Source: an uncultured Paracoccaceae bacterium
GTDB lineage: Bacteria > Pseudomonadota > Alphaproteobacteria > Rhodobacterales > Rhodobacteraceae
Direction: 5' to 3'
DNA length: 64,000 nucleotides
Assembly (NCBI GenBank): GCA_947493255.1
Contig: CANLQK010000003.1
Span: 186,001-250,000, forward strand
The notes under the pieces are model-generated. The model saw only the letters and a program-made list of their open reading frames with translations. It was not told the DNA's origin and ran no database searches. How positions within the stretch are numbered: position 1 is the first letter of the stretch; every line of letters begins with the position of its first letter. Position numbers and translations under genes: made by a program. Of this stretch, positions 1 through 9,115 are shown piece by piece.

Positions 1-626
1 AGTTTTATAGCGGCGGCAAAGGCCAAAAGACCGCCTGCAGAGACGTCATGACCGCGCAGAAGCAACACCATGCTGCCAAGGATCATCGCATTGACCACGA
101 CCTGTGGTTGCCCCAGCAAAAAGGCGAGAACGAAGGCGATGCTGTAAATACTAAGGCCCACACACATGAGTGACCAATGCGTCAGCTGCATGTCTTCATG
201 GGCCATCAAATGATACCCCATCCAGATTATGGCAACCAAAGCCGCCGCGTTGACGGCAATAAGAATGTGGCTGGCTACCCCAAACGGCACCCAAGCGGTG
301 AAGGGCGCCATCAAAGCCGCCCAGATCGGCGGGTAAACGTAGGGTGTTACAATGTCAGATGTCGCGCCTTGGGCGGCAAATTCACGGGCGGCGCGTTCAC
401 GCCATGCATCCGGCGCAGGGTCCCAAAAGAATTCGGGTGATGGTGGGTAAATATTTGCCCAATCGGCCTGCGCGTAGAATTCAGCGGCGAAGTAGAGCGC
501 AGAAAAGTCCACCAGATAGGCGTCTTTAGCTGTCATCACCAACACCAAAGAAGGGAGCAGAGACAATGCGATTGCGCGCCAGAAGGTGCGACGCGTGTTG
601 GGGGTGTTTTGGGCGTCGGGTGTCAT
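1..626 (-). CDS. GT87/DUF2029-type membrane glycosyltransferase, C-terminal part outside window
   Basis: The reverse strand is open from an ATG at 626 to the left edge, giving about 208 residues without a stop; the rest of the gene lies outside the window. The protein starts with a short hydrophilic tail, then a membrane segment (residues ~17-30), a DFSALYFAA stretch, a YPPIWAALMAPF stretch near residue 95, and further hydrophobic helices. An aspartate-containing first periplasmic loop followed by a YPP motif is typical of DUF2029/GT87 polyprenyl-phosphate-sugar glycosyltransferases. Those enzymes work in the inner membrane and add sugars from lipid carriers. Acceptor and sugar cannot be told. 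It is divergent from aspS, and no strong ribosome site is seen before this ATG. Confidence 0.75.
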   Translation of the reverse strand, partial: MTPDAQNTPNTRRTFWRAIALSLLPSLVLVMTAKDAYLVDFSALYFAAEFYAQADWANIYPPSPEFFWDPAPDAWRERAAREFAAQGATSDIVTPYVYPPIWAALMAPFTAWVPFGVASHILIAVNAAALVAIIWMGYHLMAHEDMQLTHWSLMCVGLSIYSIAFVLAFLLGQPQVVVNAMILGSMVLLLRGHDVSAGGLLAFAAAIK

Positions 627-803
627 TGCTGGCGTCCGGTTTGGTCATCCTTGGCTATGGTTTGACATATTTCTCTGGGATAGACCAAGCGTGAAACGCC
701 CCTTCGCGGCATGATCCGCCGCTAATTCGGGTCTGTGACTTGACTTTGTCAGCTAAGGCAGGTGTATCGGCACGACTTAGTTATCCGCATCGAAGGACAT
801 ACC

Positions 804-2657
804 ATGCACGCCTATCGCAGCCACACTTGTGTTGATCTGACCAAGGAAAACGTGGGCGACACTGTTCGCCTATCCGGTTGGGTGCATCGCGTCCGCGATC
901 ACGGCGGCATTCTGTTCATCGATTTACGCGACCATTATGGCATCACACAAGTGATGGCCGATTCTGACAGCCCTGTGTTTGCAGAGATCGAAAAGGTCCG
1001 CTCCGAGTGGTGTATCCGTATTGATGGCACTGTTATGGCGCGCGACGAAAGCTTGGTGAACGACAAGCTTCCGACAGGCGAAATCGAAGTGTTTATTCGC
1101 GACATCGAAGTGTTGGGCGCATCCGAAGAATTGCCACTGATGGTGTTTGGCGATCAGGAATACCCTGAAGAGACACGTTTGAAGTATCGCTATCTGGATC
1201 TGCGTCGCGAGAAGATGCAAGAAAACATGAAGCTGCGATCTGATGTTGTTGCCTCTATGCGCAAACGCATGTGGGACGGTGGTTTCCGCGAGTATCAAAC
1301 GCCGATTATCACAGCGTCTTCGCCTGAAGGTGCGCGGGACTTCTTGGTGCCTTCGCGTTTGCACCCAGGTAAATTCTACGCGTTGCCGCAGGCGCCGCAG
1401 CAGTTCAAGCAGCTGATCATGGTTTCCGGCTACGACAAGTATTTCCAGATTGCGCCGTGTTTCCGTGACGAAGACCCACGTGCCGACCGTTCGCCGACGG
1501 ATTTCTACCAGTTGGATTTGGAAATGTCGTTTGTTGAGCAGCAGGATATCTTCGACACGATCCAGCCTGTAATTACGGGAATTTTCGAAGAGTTTGGCAA
1601 GGGCCGTAAGGTAGACCAGACGTGGGAACAGATTTCTTATCGTGATGCGGCAAAATGGTACGGCAGCGACAAGCCTGACTTGCGCAACCCGATCAAGATG
1701 CAGGACGTGTCTGAGCATTTCCGCGGGTCTGGCTTTGCGATTTTCGCGAAACTGCTGGAACAAGAAGGCACCGAAGTGCGCGCAATTCCGGCGCCAACAG
1801 GTGGTGGCCGCAAGTTCTGTGACCGGATGAATTCCTTCGCGCAAAAAGAAGGCCTGCCCGGCATGGGGTATATCTTCTGGCGTAAAGAAAGCGCTGACAG
1901 CATCGCGCAAGAACGCGGGATCACCGTGAAAGAAGTTAACGCGCTGATTAAAGCGGGTGAGATTACGTTGGGCGAAGAGGCCGCTGGCCCATTGGCCAAG
2001 AACATCGGCCCAGAGCGGACAGAAGCCATTCGTCAACAGCTTGGGCTGGGCGTAGGCGATGCGGCATTCTTCTTGGGCGGCAAGCCGAAAGCGTTTGAAA
2101 GCGTTGCGGGTAAGGCACGTGATGTGATCGGTAAAGAGCTTGGCCTGACGGACCTGAACCGGTTCGCATTTGCATGGATTGTTGATTTCCCGATCTATGA
2201 ACGCGACGAGGAAACAGGGAAAATTGATTTCGAACACAACCCGTTTTCGATGCCACAAGGCGGCATGGCGGCGTTGGATGGCAACCCAGAAGATGTTTTG
2301 GGTTACCAGTACGATTTGGCCTGTAACGGTTATGAATTGGTGTCCGGCGCGATCCGGAACCACAAGCCAGAGATCATGTTTAAGGCGTTCGAAATTGCGG
2401 GTTACGGCAAAGACGAAGTCGAAAAGCGGTTTGGCGGCATGGTTAACGCGTTCCAATACGGTGCCCCACCTCACGGCGGTTGTGCGGCCGGTGTGGACCG
2501 GATTGTGATGTTGTTGGCCGATGCTGACAACCTGCGTGACGTGATGATGTTCCCGATGAACCAGCGCGCCGAAGATTTGATGATGGATGCGCCATCGGCC
2601 CCAGAAAACGAACAGCTGCGCGAGTTGCGGTTGCGGGTTCTGCCACCGGAAGATTAA
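804..2657 (+). CDS. aspS: Aspartate--tRNA ligase (class II)
   Basis: This enzyme charges tRNA with aspartate in the cytoplasm. The 617-residue product has an N-terminal anticodon-binding OB fold (residues ~1-110, including the [15 protein letters not shown] stretch), a class II catalytic core with motif 2 ([10 protein letters not shown]) and motif 3 (GVDRIVMLL near the C terminus), and the bacterial GAD insertion in between. An in-frame ATG lies 42 bases upstream (762), but the ATG at 804 has a GAAGGA site six bases ahead and begins MHAYRSHTC, as expected for the family. In alphaproteobacteria this enzyme is often non-discriminating and works with GatCAB; the sequence alone does not settle that here. 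A hairpin terminator follows at 2687. Confidence 0.97.
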   Translation: MHAYRSHTCVDLTKENVGDTVRLSGWVHRVRDHGGILFIDLRDHYGITQVMADSDSPVFAEIEKVRSEWCIRIDGTVMARDESLVNDKLPTGEIEVFIRDIEVLGASEELPLMVFGDQEYPEETRLKYRYLDLRREKMQENMKLRSDVVASMRKRMWDGGFREYQTPIITASSPEGARDFLVPSRLHPGKFYALPQAPQQFKQLIMVSGYDKYFQIAPCFRDEDPRADRSPTDFYQLDLEMSFVEQQDIFDTIQPVITGIFEEFGKGRKVDQTWEQISYRDAAKWYGSDKPDLRNPIKMQDVSEHFRGSGFAIFAKLLEQEGTEVRAIPAPTGGGRKFCDRMNSFAQKEGLPGMGYIFWRKESADSIAQERGITVKEVNALIKAGEITLGEEAAGPLAKNIGPERTEAIRQQLGLGVGDAAFFLGGKPKAFESVAGKARDVIGKELGLTDLNRFAFAWIVDFPIYERDEETGKIDFEHNPFSMPQGGMAALDGNPEDVLGYQYDLACNGYELVSGAIRNHKPEIMFKAFEIAGYGKDEVEKRFGGMVNAFQYGAPPHGGCAAGVDRIVMLLADADNLRDVMMFPMNQRAEDLMMDAPSAPENEQLRELRLRVLPPED

Positions 2658-2686
2658 GGCTAGCTAAGCGGTCAAAAGAAAATTCG

Positions 2687-2720
2687 AAATGGGCGGGGCA
2701 AAACCTCGCCCATTTTCGTT
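2687..2720 (+). terminator. Rho-independent terminator after aspS
   Basis: A 12-bp stem (AAATGGGCGGGG at 2687-2698 with CCTCGCCCATTT at 2704-2715, one G-U pair) encloses a five-base CAAAA loop and runs into a T-rich tail. It lies 30 bases after the aspS stop and before the next gene. Confidence 0.8.
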
Positions 2721-2790
2721 TCGACTTGGGGAAAGACCTTGTGTGCTGGGCGAAACTGCCCACATTGGTTGGCAGAGGAGACCAAACACC

Positions 2791-4170
2791 ATGCCATTCG
2801 ACCCGATCCTTGCATCTATACGATTTGGCTGCGGGTTATCGCCTGATGTGCAAACGCAGACCTCAATAGATGACATGTTGGCACTGCTGGATGGCCCAGA
2901 CATGGCGGCGCAGCAGTTCCCGATTCAGTCTTATGACACCGTTCGTCCGTCACGATTGGATTTTCGCATTGCTGGCGGTGCCGTTGCGGAGGCTGAAAAC
3001 GAGGCCGCGCGCGATGCTGCACAGCAAGCGGTGAGGCAAATACGTGCCGAGGCGAGTGATGTTTGGAAAACATCGACGGCATTACAATTGTCCCGCGAGA
3101 TAACAACTGCGGATGGGTTTCGCGAACGGCTGACACGGTTTTGGGCCGATCATTTCACAGCGCCACCGACCAACGGACAATGGCGGTACCTCGTATATCC
3201 CTACATTGAACAAGACATACGGGCACATGTGAACGGGCAGTTCGTAGACATGTTGCGTGCGGCGGTAATGAGCCCGTTGTTGATTCAGTACCTAAGCCAA
3301 AACCGGTCTGTCGGCCCAAACAGTGACAACGGTATTCGGACAGGGCGCGGTTTGAATGAAAACCTGGCGCGCGAGATTTTGGAACTCCACACCTTAGGGG
3401 TTGGGGGTGCATACACACAGACAGATGTGCGTGAATTTGCGGAACTTCTAACTGGAATCTCAACCAACGTTAAACAAGGCGCATTTTTCGAACCAAATCG
3501 TGCTGAACCGGGCGCTGAAACTGTTTTAGGGCGAACCTATGGCGGAGATGTAGAAAGTTTGGATCACATCATGGCGGCGTTGGGGGATTTGGCGCGTCAT
3601 CCAGATACGGGACGTCATCTTTCCGCCAAACTGGTTGAACACTTCATCGGCCCAGAGCCGCACCCAGATTTGGTCGCTGCAATGGCGCGGACATATGATC
3701 AGACGGATGGAAACCTGATGGCGGTCTATGACGTGATGTTGCGCGATGAAGGTGCATGGTCCCCAGAGCTACGAAAGGTCAAACAGCCTTTCGGGTTTGT
3801 GTCATCTTCGATGCGCGCGCTTGCAGTTTCTACCGATGATTTGATGGATTTGTCTTATAGCGACGTTGCACGGATGGTGTTCCGCCCGCTTACGTATATG
3901 GGGCAAACGATACATGAACCCGTTGGGCCGGATGGATGGGCCGAAGACGACGAGGCATGGATTACGCCGCAAGGAATGGCGGGCCGGATTACGTGGGCTA
4001 TGCAAATGCCTGAGCGTTTGTTGGACCCTTTGCCCGATCCACGCGAGTTTATATATCACGCCCTTGGGCCAACACCGCCAGATGCCGTCGTTTTCGCAGC
4101 AGGTGCAGCGGAAACGGCCAGTGATGGCGTTGGTATTGTCCTAGCATCTGCCGCGTTTCAAAGGAGATAA
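2791..4170 (+). CDS. DUF1800 family protein
   Basis: A 459-residue member of the DUF1800 family, whose function is not established. Family features seen are the N-terminal RFGCGLSP stretch, FRERLTRFWADHFT near residue 115, and NENLAREILELHTLGV near residue 190, followed by an EFAELLTG segment. The start at 2791 is chosen because an AGAGGAG site lies about ten bases upstream; an in-frame ATG at 2689 would run through the aspS terminator. It is followed after two bases by a DUF1501 gene, and the two families are commonly paired, so they probably work together on an exported product or complex. No clear signal peptide is visible on this protein. Confidence 0.9.
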   Translation: MPFDPILASIRFGCGLSPDVQTQTSIDDMLALLDGPDMAAQQFPIQSYDTVRPSRLDFRIAGGAVAEAENEAARDAAQQAVRQIRAEASDVWKTSTALQLSREITTADGFRERLTRFWADHFTAPPTNGQWRYLVYPYIEQDIRAHVNGQFVDMLRAAVMSPLLIQYLSQNRSVGPNSDNGIRTGRGLNENLAREILELHTLGVGGAYTQTDVREFAELLTGISTNVKQGAFFEPNRAEPGAETVLGRTYGGDVESLDHIMAALGDLARHPDTGRHLSAKLVEHFIGPEPHPDLVAAMARTYDQTDGNLMAVYDVMLRDEGAWSPELRKVKQPFGFVSSSMRALAVSTDDLMDLSYSDVARMVFRPLTYMGQTIHEPVGPDGWAEDDEAWITPQGMAGRITWAMQMPERLLDPLPDPREFIYHALGPTPPDAVVFAAGAAETASDGVGIVLASAAFQRR

Positions 4171-4172
4171 CC

Positions 4173-5390
4173 ATGGATCGCAGACAGTTTATAACACGAA
4201 GCGCGATGTTGGGGTGTTCTGCAGCTGCGGCGCCGTTTGTGACACCCGTTGCCATGGCTGCAGCACCTTGGGACACGCGGTTGGTGGTTATTATTTTGCG
4301 CGGTGCAATGGATGGGGTGGATGTTATTCAGCCCTACGGGGATCCGGCATTGGCGGCGTTGCGGCCCAATTTACCGGCTGGCGAACAGGGGAATGCGCTT
4401 GATTTAAATGGTTTTTATTCGCTGAATCCACATTTTTCGGCGCTAAAACCGCTGTATGATACCGGTGAATTCGGTGCCGTTCATGCGGTTTCGACACCAT
4501 ACCGGGACAGACGAAGCCATTTCGATGGGCAAGATATCTTGGAAGCGGGTTTGCCTACGCTTGATGGCGGTGGGTTGCGAGATGGTTGGTTGAACCGGAT
4601 GCTACAAGTCGTGCCGGGTTTGGAACCTGAAGTCGCTTATTCCATTGGACGCGAACAGATGTTGGTTCTAAGCGGTGAGGCGCCTGCATCCCGTTGGGCA
4701 CCAGAAACGAAATTGCAAATCTCGCCTAACGCGCGCGCGCTTTTGGATGTTGTCTATCATGATGATCCGCTGTTTCGGGATGCGTCTTCGGATGCGATTG
4801 CGATTGCGGAACAGATTTCACTGGATGCCGCGGTCGCCGAGGAAACGACAGACCTGATGGCCGGGGCGTCGATGATGGATGGGGTGCCGTTGAACGGGCA
4901 ACACGTTGAGGTCGCAGAGTTTGCAGCTACGCGGTTGCGTGGCGAGACGCGGATTGCATCGTTTTCGATAAACGGGTGGGATACACACGCCCAACAATCG
5001 CGCAGCTTAAGGCAGCGCGGGACGGTCTTGAGCGATACAATTTTGGCTTTGCGGGCGGGGCTTGGGCCGGTTTGGGGCAAAACGGCCGTGCTGTGCCTGA
5101 CAGAGTTCGGGCGTACTGCGCGTGAAAATGGCAGTGCAGGAACGGATCATGGCACGGGTAGCGCTATGTTGTATGCGGGGGGTGCGCTGCGGGGCGGGCA
5201 GGTGATTGCCGACTGGCCCGGATTGGGTGACGGCGACCTTTATGCCGGTCGCGATCTGTTGCCGACCCGCGATGTGCGGGCCTATGCAGCCTGGGTCATG
5301 CACGACTTGATCGGATTGGACCGAAACACGTTGGAGCAGGCCGTTTTCCCTGGATTGGAATTGGGGCCGAACCCAGGATTGGTGCTTTAG
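4173..5390 (+). CDS. DUF1501 family protein with Tat signal
   Basis: A 405-residue DUF1501 protein, related to the alkaline-phosphatase/sulfatase fold. The N terminus has a twin-arginine signal (DRRQFITRSAML, then a hydrophobic stretch ending near AMAA, residue ~30), so export to the periplasm in folded form is likely. Internal family stretches include LRGAMDGVD near residue 45 and SHFDGQDILE near residue 115, then NGWDTHAQQ near residue 270 and LTEFGRTARENGSAGTDHG near residue 310. These His/Asp-rich segments suggest a metal site, but the substrate is unknown. The start codon lies two bases after the DUF1800 stop, so the pair is translationally coupled. Its stop overlaps the end of the convergent pilin gene. 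Confidence 0.92.
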   Translation: MDRRQFITRSAMLGCSAAAAPFVTPVAMAAAPWDTRLVVIILRGAMDGVDVIQPYGDPALAALRPNLPAGEQGNALDLNGFYSLNPHFSALKPLYDTGEFGAVHAVSTPYRDRRSHFDGQDILEAGLPTLDGGGLRDGWLNRMLQVVPGLEPEVAYSIGREQMLVLSGEAPASRWAPETKLQISPNARALLDVVYHDDPLFRDASSDAIAIAEQISLDAAVAEETTDLMAGASMMDGVPLNGQHVEVAEFAATRLRGETRIASFSINGWDTHAQQSRSLRQRGTVLSDTILALRAGLGPVWGKTAVLCLTEFGRTARENGSAGTDHGTGSAMLYAGGALRGGQVIADWPGLGDGDLYAGRDLLPTRDVRAYAAWVMHDLIGLDRNTLEQAVFPGLELGPNPGLVL

Positions 5391-5575
5391 ACGCCTGTCG
5401 AAGGTTCGATTGTTTCGATCACGCTTGTTGTGTCATCGGCCAGTGCTTGTGTGTTCGGGCCGATCGATGCCATCACTGCGGCGCCTAGCAGAACCAAACC
5501 AGCGGTCAGGACCATCCAGTCGATTGTTGTGTTGCCGTCTTCTTCGGACCAGAATTTCTTAACAAACTTTTCCAT
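5387..5575 (-). CDS. Flp-type class IVb pilin-like small protein
   Basis: A 62-residue protein with an N-terminal hydrophilic leader ending in SEEDGNTTIDW, followed by a single hydrophobic helix (MVLTAGLVLLGAAVMASI, residues ~21-38) and a short polar tail. A charged leader, a Glu/Asp-Gly cut region and one helix match Flp/Fap-type pilins used in Tad pili, although this copy lacks the usual internal tyrosine pattern. An AGAGGA ribosome site precedes the start. It stands alone, with no tad/cpa genes visible nearby, so it may be exported by a Tad system elsewhere. Its 3' end overlaps the DUF1501 stop by four bases, and it is divergent from the acetyltransferase at 5689. Confidence 0.7.
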   Translation of the reverse strand: MEKFVKKFWSEEDGNTTIDWMVLTAGLVLLGAAVMASIGPNTQALADDTTSVIETIEPSTGV

Positions 5576-5688
5576 TGTCGAATTTCCTCTTGATGCCTCG
5601 TGTGCTTAGCGATCTGTATGCAGGTGAAATAAGGCGGAAACCTGCCGCGACTGCGGCGCTCGTCGGGGCATTTGGAGGAAATGTAGTG

Positions 5689-6399
5689 GTGAACGAAGCA
5701 CGTCCGATTGGGCCAAAGGTGCACCATGGCGGTGCCAAATGGCCCGAAATGCGAGCCCTCAAAGGGATTTATGTGCGGCTTGAACCGCTCGAGCCCGCGC
5801 GGCATGGGGCTGCGTTGTGGCCGCAGGTTGCTGATCACCCCTACCTTTGGGACTATTTGTTTGAAGAGCCTCCAGAAACAGAGGACGCCTTTGTAAAGAT
5901 GTTAGAAGGCGCCTGCGCAAAAGACGGGTGGAGGGGATACGCAATTTGCCTGCAAGAAGGTGCGCCTGTTGGGTATGCGTTTTACCTGAATATCGTGCCT
6001 GCGATGGGTAGCATTGAAGTCGGGAACATCAATTTCTCGCCGGCCTTGCAACGATCGCCTGCTGCGACCGAGGCCATGTATCTGATGATGAAAGAAGCAT
6101 TTGAGTTGGGTTATCGGCGTTATGAGTGGAAATGCAACGCGTTGAACATGCCGTCGCGCCGCGCGGCACAACGGTTTGGGTTTTCGTGGGAAGGCATTTT
6201 CAGGCAACATTTGATTGTAAAATCCCGCAACCGTGACACGGCGTGGTTGGCTATGACGGACCAAGACTGGCCAGCCCTGCGAACGGCCTATGAGACATGG
6301 CTGTCGCCCGAGAATTTTGATGCAAACGGAGAGCAACGCCAAAGCCTGCGTGCGTTGACAACGCCCGCGCGGGTGGCAAGTGACCCTGCCCAGATGTGA
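5689..6399 (+). CDS. GNAT family N-acetyltransferase (RimJ/RimL type)
   Basis: A protein of about 236 residues with the GNAT fold. It begins with a YVRLEPLEPARHGAAL segment, has a central beta strand (SIEVGNINFSP), and near residue 185 shows the NMPSRRAAQRFGFSWEG stretch that in RimJ/RimL-type enzymes forms the acetyl-CoA side and the last strand of the fold. These enzymes acetylate protein N termini or small amines; the acceptor here is unknown. The start is placed at a GTG (5689, with another at 5686) because a GGAGGA site lies at 5674-5679. A longer in-frame reading from 5575 has no such site and would overlap the divergent pilin promoter. Confidence 0.85.
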   Translation: MNEARPIGPKVHHGGAKWPEMRALKGIYVRLEPLEPARHGAALWPQVADHPYLWDYLFEEPPETEDAFVKMLEGACAKDGWRGYAICLQEGAPVGYAFYLNIVPAMGSIEVGNINFSPALQRSPAATEAMYLMMKEAFELGYRRYEWKCNALNMPSRRAAQRFGFSWEGIFRQHLIVKSRNRDTAWLAMTDQDWPALRTAYETWLSPENFDANGEQRQSLRALTTPARVASDPAQM

Positions 6400-6406
6400 T
6401 GTTTCG

Positions 6407-7123
6407 CTAGATCGCAGCGGTGCGTGAAATGCGGTCCTGCACCATGGCAGAAACGCGTTCGATCTGGCTGTTCACGGCGCCCCCTTTGGTTTGCATGCTG
6501 GCGAGTGTTTTGGCCTCTTGTTCGAGGTTTGCATCATCGACGCTGCGGGCGAGGCCACCTAAGAACTGGGTAACGTAACGAATAGAACGTGCGCTTGTGG
6601 CGTCTTCTAGCGCGACGGCTGCTGCAGCGAGGTCATCACGCAGGGCCACCTCGTCGGGGACGACAACATCATCGGTCATGATGCGAAGCCCTGTTGGCTG
6701 GCGGTCTTGCGGGAGGTGTTCCAGAATCTTTGACTGGAAGAATGTGATGTTGGAAATGGGTTTTTCAATGAACCCGTCAGCACCGGCCTTCATTGCCAGA
6801 CCTTCACCATCGGGGTCGCCGGAGGTGCCAAGCACGACGTCGACACGAGGTGCGGCTCGGGTCAGGTCGCGAATAAGGTCCAATCCAGACCCATCTGGCA
6901 GGCCAATGTCGATAATGACAGCGGAGGGACGATACACAGCGAGATGGCGCTGCGCGTTTAGCAAAGTGTCTGCCCGTCGGATGCGGGCCCCAGAACGTAA
7001 ACACAAAAGACGCATCGCTTCGGATGCGAACCGGCTGTCTTCGACCACCAAAACCGTGAGCCCCAACAAAGGGCGGTTGGCTGTGGGTGGGCGTGTTTGA
7101 ATAAAGTCGTCCAAGCTGTCCAT
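6407..7123 (-). CDS. Response-regulator receiver domain protein
   Basis: A 238-residue protein with one N-terminal receiver domain (residues ~20-145). The acidic pair lies in VLVVEDS, the phospho-accepting aspartate in VIIDIGLPDGSG, a serine switch in LGTSGD and the conserved lysine in GFIEKPIS. The C-terminal ~90 residues are helical and match no DNA-binding or enzymatic output domain I recognise, so it may act through protein contacts, for example as a CheY-like or Hpt-type partner. The start at 7123 has a GGGGA site; an in-frame ATG at 7165 is less likely. No sensor kinase gene is adjacent. Confidence 0.85.
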   Translation of the reverse strand: MDSLDDFIQTRPPTANRPLLGLTVLVVEDSRFASEAMRLLCLRSGARIRRADTLLNAQRHLAVYRPSAVIIDIGLPDGSGLDLIRDLTRAAPRVDVVLGTSGDPDGEGLAMKAGADGFIEKPISNITFFQSKILEHLPQDRQPTGLRIMTDDVVVPDEVALRDDLAAAAVALEDATSARSIRYVTQFLGGLARSVDDANLEQEAKTLASMQTKGGAVNSQIERVSAMVQDRISRTAAI

Positions 7124-7299
7124 GGCTATCCCCAGTTTCACTATGCACGACTCAGTTAACTGCAATGTGGTGAATCCAAGGTTAATTGGGCGGGGCGTTG
7201 GGCGTGCGACATTGCGTTACAGGCCGTCGGCGTGGCTTTATGTTGCACTGCAGCAATTCATGTCTGATAAACAGCCATCAAGTTTGGGAGGACTTATTA

Positions 7300-7704
7300 A
7301 TGATTGGACGTTTGAACCACGTCGCCATCGCGGTGCCCGACCTAGAAGCTGCTTGTGCGCAGTACAGCGGTGCATTGGGGGCCAAAGTTGGCGCGCCACA
7401 GGACGAACCTGATCATGGCGTAACTGTTGTGTTTATCGAGTTGCCCAACACCAAGATCGAATTCTTGTACCCGTTGGGGGATGACAGCCCGATCAATGGG
7501 TTCTTGGAAAAGAACCCAGCAGGCGGCATTCATCACATCTGCTATGAGGTCGACGATATTCTGGCGGCCCGTGATAAGTTGCAAGCCGAGGGCGCACGTG
7601 TTCTTGGAACGGGCGAGCCGAAAATTGGGGCACATGGCAAACCGGTTTTGTTTTTGCACCCGAAAGATTTCAACGGGTGCTTGATTGAGCTGGAAGAAGT
7701 CTAA
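7300..7704 (+). CDS. mce: Methylmalonyl-CoA epimerase
   Basis: A 134-residue single vicinal-oxygen-chelate (glyoxalase-fold) enzyme that interconverts (R)- and (S)-methylmalonyl-CoA, between propionyl-CoA carboxylase and methylmalonyl-CoA mutase. The family pattern is clear: LNHVAIAVPDLE at the N terminus, with His as first metal ligand, IEFLYPLGDDSPI, then GGIHHICYEVDDI with the second metal His, and FLHPKDFNGCLIELEEV at the end with the last Glu ligand. A GGGAGGA site sits eight bases before the ATG at 7300, which rules out the longer in-frame reading. It is followed 51 bases later by a DUF1467 gene in the same direction, a pairing I take to be an operon. Confidence 0.95.
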   Translation: MIGRLNHVAIAVPDLEAACAQYSGALGAKVGAPQDEPDHGVTVVFIELPNTKIEFLYPLGDDSPINGFLEKNPAGGIHHICYEVDDILAARDKLQAEGARVLGTGEPKIGAHGKPVLFLHPKDFNGCLIELEEV

Positions 7705-7755
7705 GTAACGGTTAGACATTGAAGACGTGGCCGTTGCGGCCGATGAAAGGACAAG

Positions 7756-8052
7756 ATGGGTATTACATCTGCGATCGTATTGTTCGCCGTGGTTTGGTTT
7801 ATGACGTTCTTTATCGTCTTGCCGTTGCGGCTGACCACGCAAGGCGAAGCCGGCGATGTTGTGCCCGGCACCCACAAATCCGCACCCGCAGATGCCCAGA
7901 TTGGGCGCAAAGCACGGATCACCACCTATTGGGCGATCCCGATTTGGGCGGTTTTGGCGACAGTGATACTGTCGGGGTGGATTTCGGTGCGCGACCTAGA
8001 TTGGTTCGACCGCATGGCGACTCCGCAAAGCATTCAAGACACATCTAACTGA
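7756..8052 (+). CDS. DUF1467 family small membrane protein
   Basis: A 98-residue protein with two predicted membrane helices (residues ~5-25 and ~60-78) separated by a loop with VVPGTHKSAPA and an IGRK segment. This arrangement (hydrophobic N-terminal helix, PLRLTTQGE, PGTHKSAP, then a second helix) is that of DUF1467, found in alphaproteobacteria downstream of methylmalonyl-CoA epimerase. The function is unknown. Its 3' end overlaps the convergent nuclease-fold gene by 19 bases. Confidence 0.85.
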   Translation: MGITSAIVLFAVVWFMTFFIVLPLRLTTQGEAGDVVPGTHKSAPADAQIGRKARITTYWAIPIWAVLATVILSGWISVRDLDWFDRMATPQSIQDTSN

Positions 8053-9068
8053 ACCCAAAGCGGGCGGTGGTCGCTGATGTGATAGTTCACGTGAGAGCGA
8101 AACGCGGAAGTGCGTTTTTTGTCGTCGGTGATGTGGGAAAGTTTGTCCCATAGCCCTGCAAAGATCGCCATGTCGAAGTCGAAAGTGTCGTAGTCTAGAA
8201 TCCGGCCTTGCATGCGGCCGGGGGCAAAGGCGATTTGGTCATAGCTTTTGTCGCCTGCAAGGTTAGAGCCGCCCACACGGGACGTGTATTTGAGCGGCTG
8301 CATTCCGTATTCGATCAGCGAACGATAGGTGCCTTGGGTCACGGTCATTGTTGGGACATTCATGTCGCCGAGCAAGATGATGTCTTGGTCATAGGTGGTG
8401 TCTTTTTTGCTGCGCCGATCTGCCCAGCGGGCGAGCGCGTGAACCTCCATCATCCGGCGGGCATAGGCGCGGCGTTTGTCCACGGTCGTCGGGTTGCCGC
8501 CCTTGCCATAGTATAGGTGGCAGTTGGCGAGGGTTAGATCCACGGCACCGCAGGCAAACGACCCAAGGTAGGGGTTTCGGTCGAAGGGCTGAAATTCGAA
8601 ATCGGTGAAGGTTTCGGATTTTGGTTTGCGGTAATAGGTGTAGTGGACGGTGACATCGCGTTTGGGGAAATCGTTTTTCCGCAAAGCCAGTTCGCCAAAC
8701 AGCCGTTTTGGTGTGACGCGGGCCGTATCATATAGATAAGCCAATCGTTCGTGGTTGCCTGCCGTGTCGGACATGATGAAGTCCCATGTCGGCCCCAACC
8801 GGTCTGCGAGTTCGGCCAATGGATGCCAGTTTTCGTTGACCTCTTGCAGGGCGATTAGGTCGAACCGGTTGCAAATGTGGGCGATCAAGTCGAGGGCGTT
8901 GTCGCTTCTGTTTTGGACGCCGAAATTTGCAATGTTCCAGCAGGCCAACATTAGGCGGTCATTGGCACGGGGCGGGACATTGCGCAGGGCGAAGTGGTCA
9001 TCCAACGCACGTTTTTCATGGGCGACGCGGAAATGAAACGGGTCGTCTGGGGCACCGTGGGGGGGCAT
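8034..9068 (-). CDS. Endonuclease/exonuclease/phosphatase family protein
   Basis: A 344-residue member of the EEP fold (DNase I, AP endonuclease and phosphodiesterase superfamily). The catalytic signatures are all visible: ACWNIANFG near residue 40, IALQEVNE near residue 73 (metal-binding Glu), ILLGDMNVPT near residue 230 (Asp-x-Asn), and ISDHRPLWVQ near the C terminus (Asp-His pair). There is no signal peptide, so it is probably cytoplasmic. Whether the substrate is DNA, RNA or a phosphoester metabolite cannot be read from the sequence. It stands as a single gene, convergent with the DUF1467 gene. Confidence 0.88.
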   Translation of the reverse strand: MPPHGAPDDPFHFRVAHEKRALDDHFALRNVPPRANDRLMLACWNIANFGVQNRSDNALDLIAHICNRFDLIALQEVNENWHPLAELADRLGPTWDFIMSDTAGNHERLAYLYDTARVTPKRLFGELALRKNDFPKRDVTVHYTYYRKPKSETFTDFEFQPFDRNPYLGSFACGAVDLTLANCHLYYGKGGNPTTVDKRRAYARRMMEVHALARWADRRSKKDTTYDQDIILLGDMNVPTMTVTQGTYRSLIEYGMQPLKYTSRVGGSNLAGDKSYDQIAFAPGRMQGRILDYDTFDFDMAIFAGLWDKLSHITDDKKRTSAFRSHVNYHISDHRPLWVQLDVS

Positions 9069-9115
9069 TGGTTAGGCTCCTGTACACGTTTAACGTGCGG
9101 AGAGGTTAGCCTGCT

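Noticed and set aside
924-2474. A long open frame on the minus strand opposite aspS
   Set aside because: It lies entirely within a highly conserved aspS and encodes a His/Arg-rich product like that of a reversed GC-rich gene; no ribosome site.
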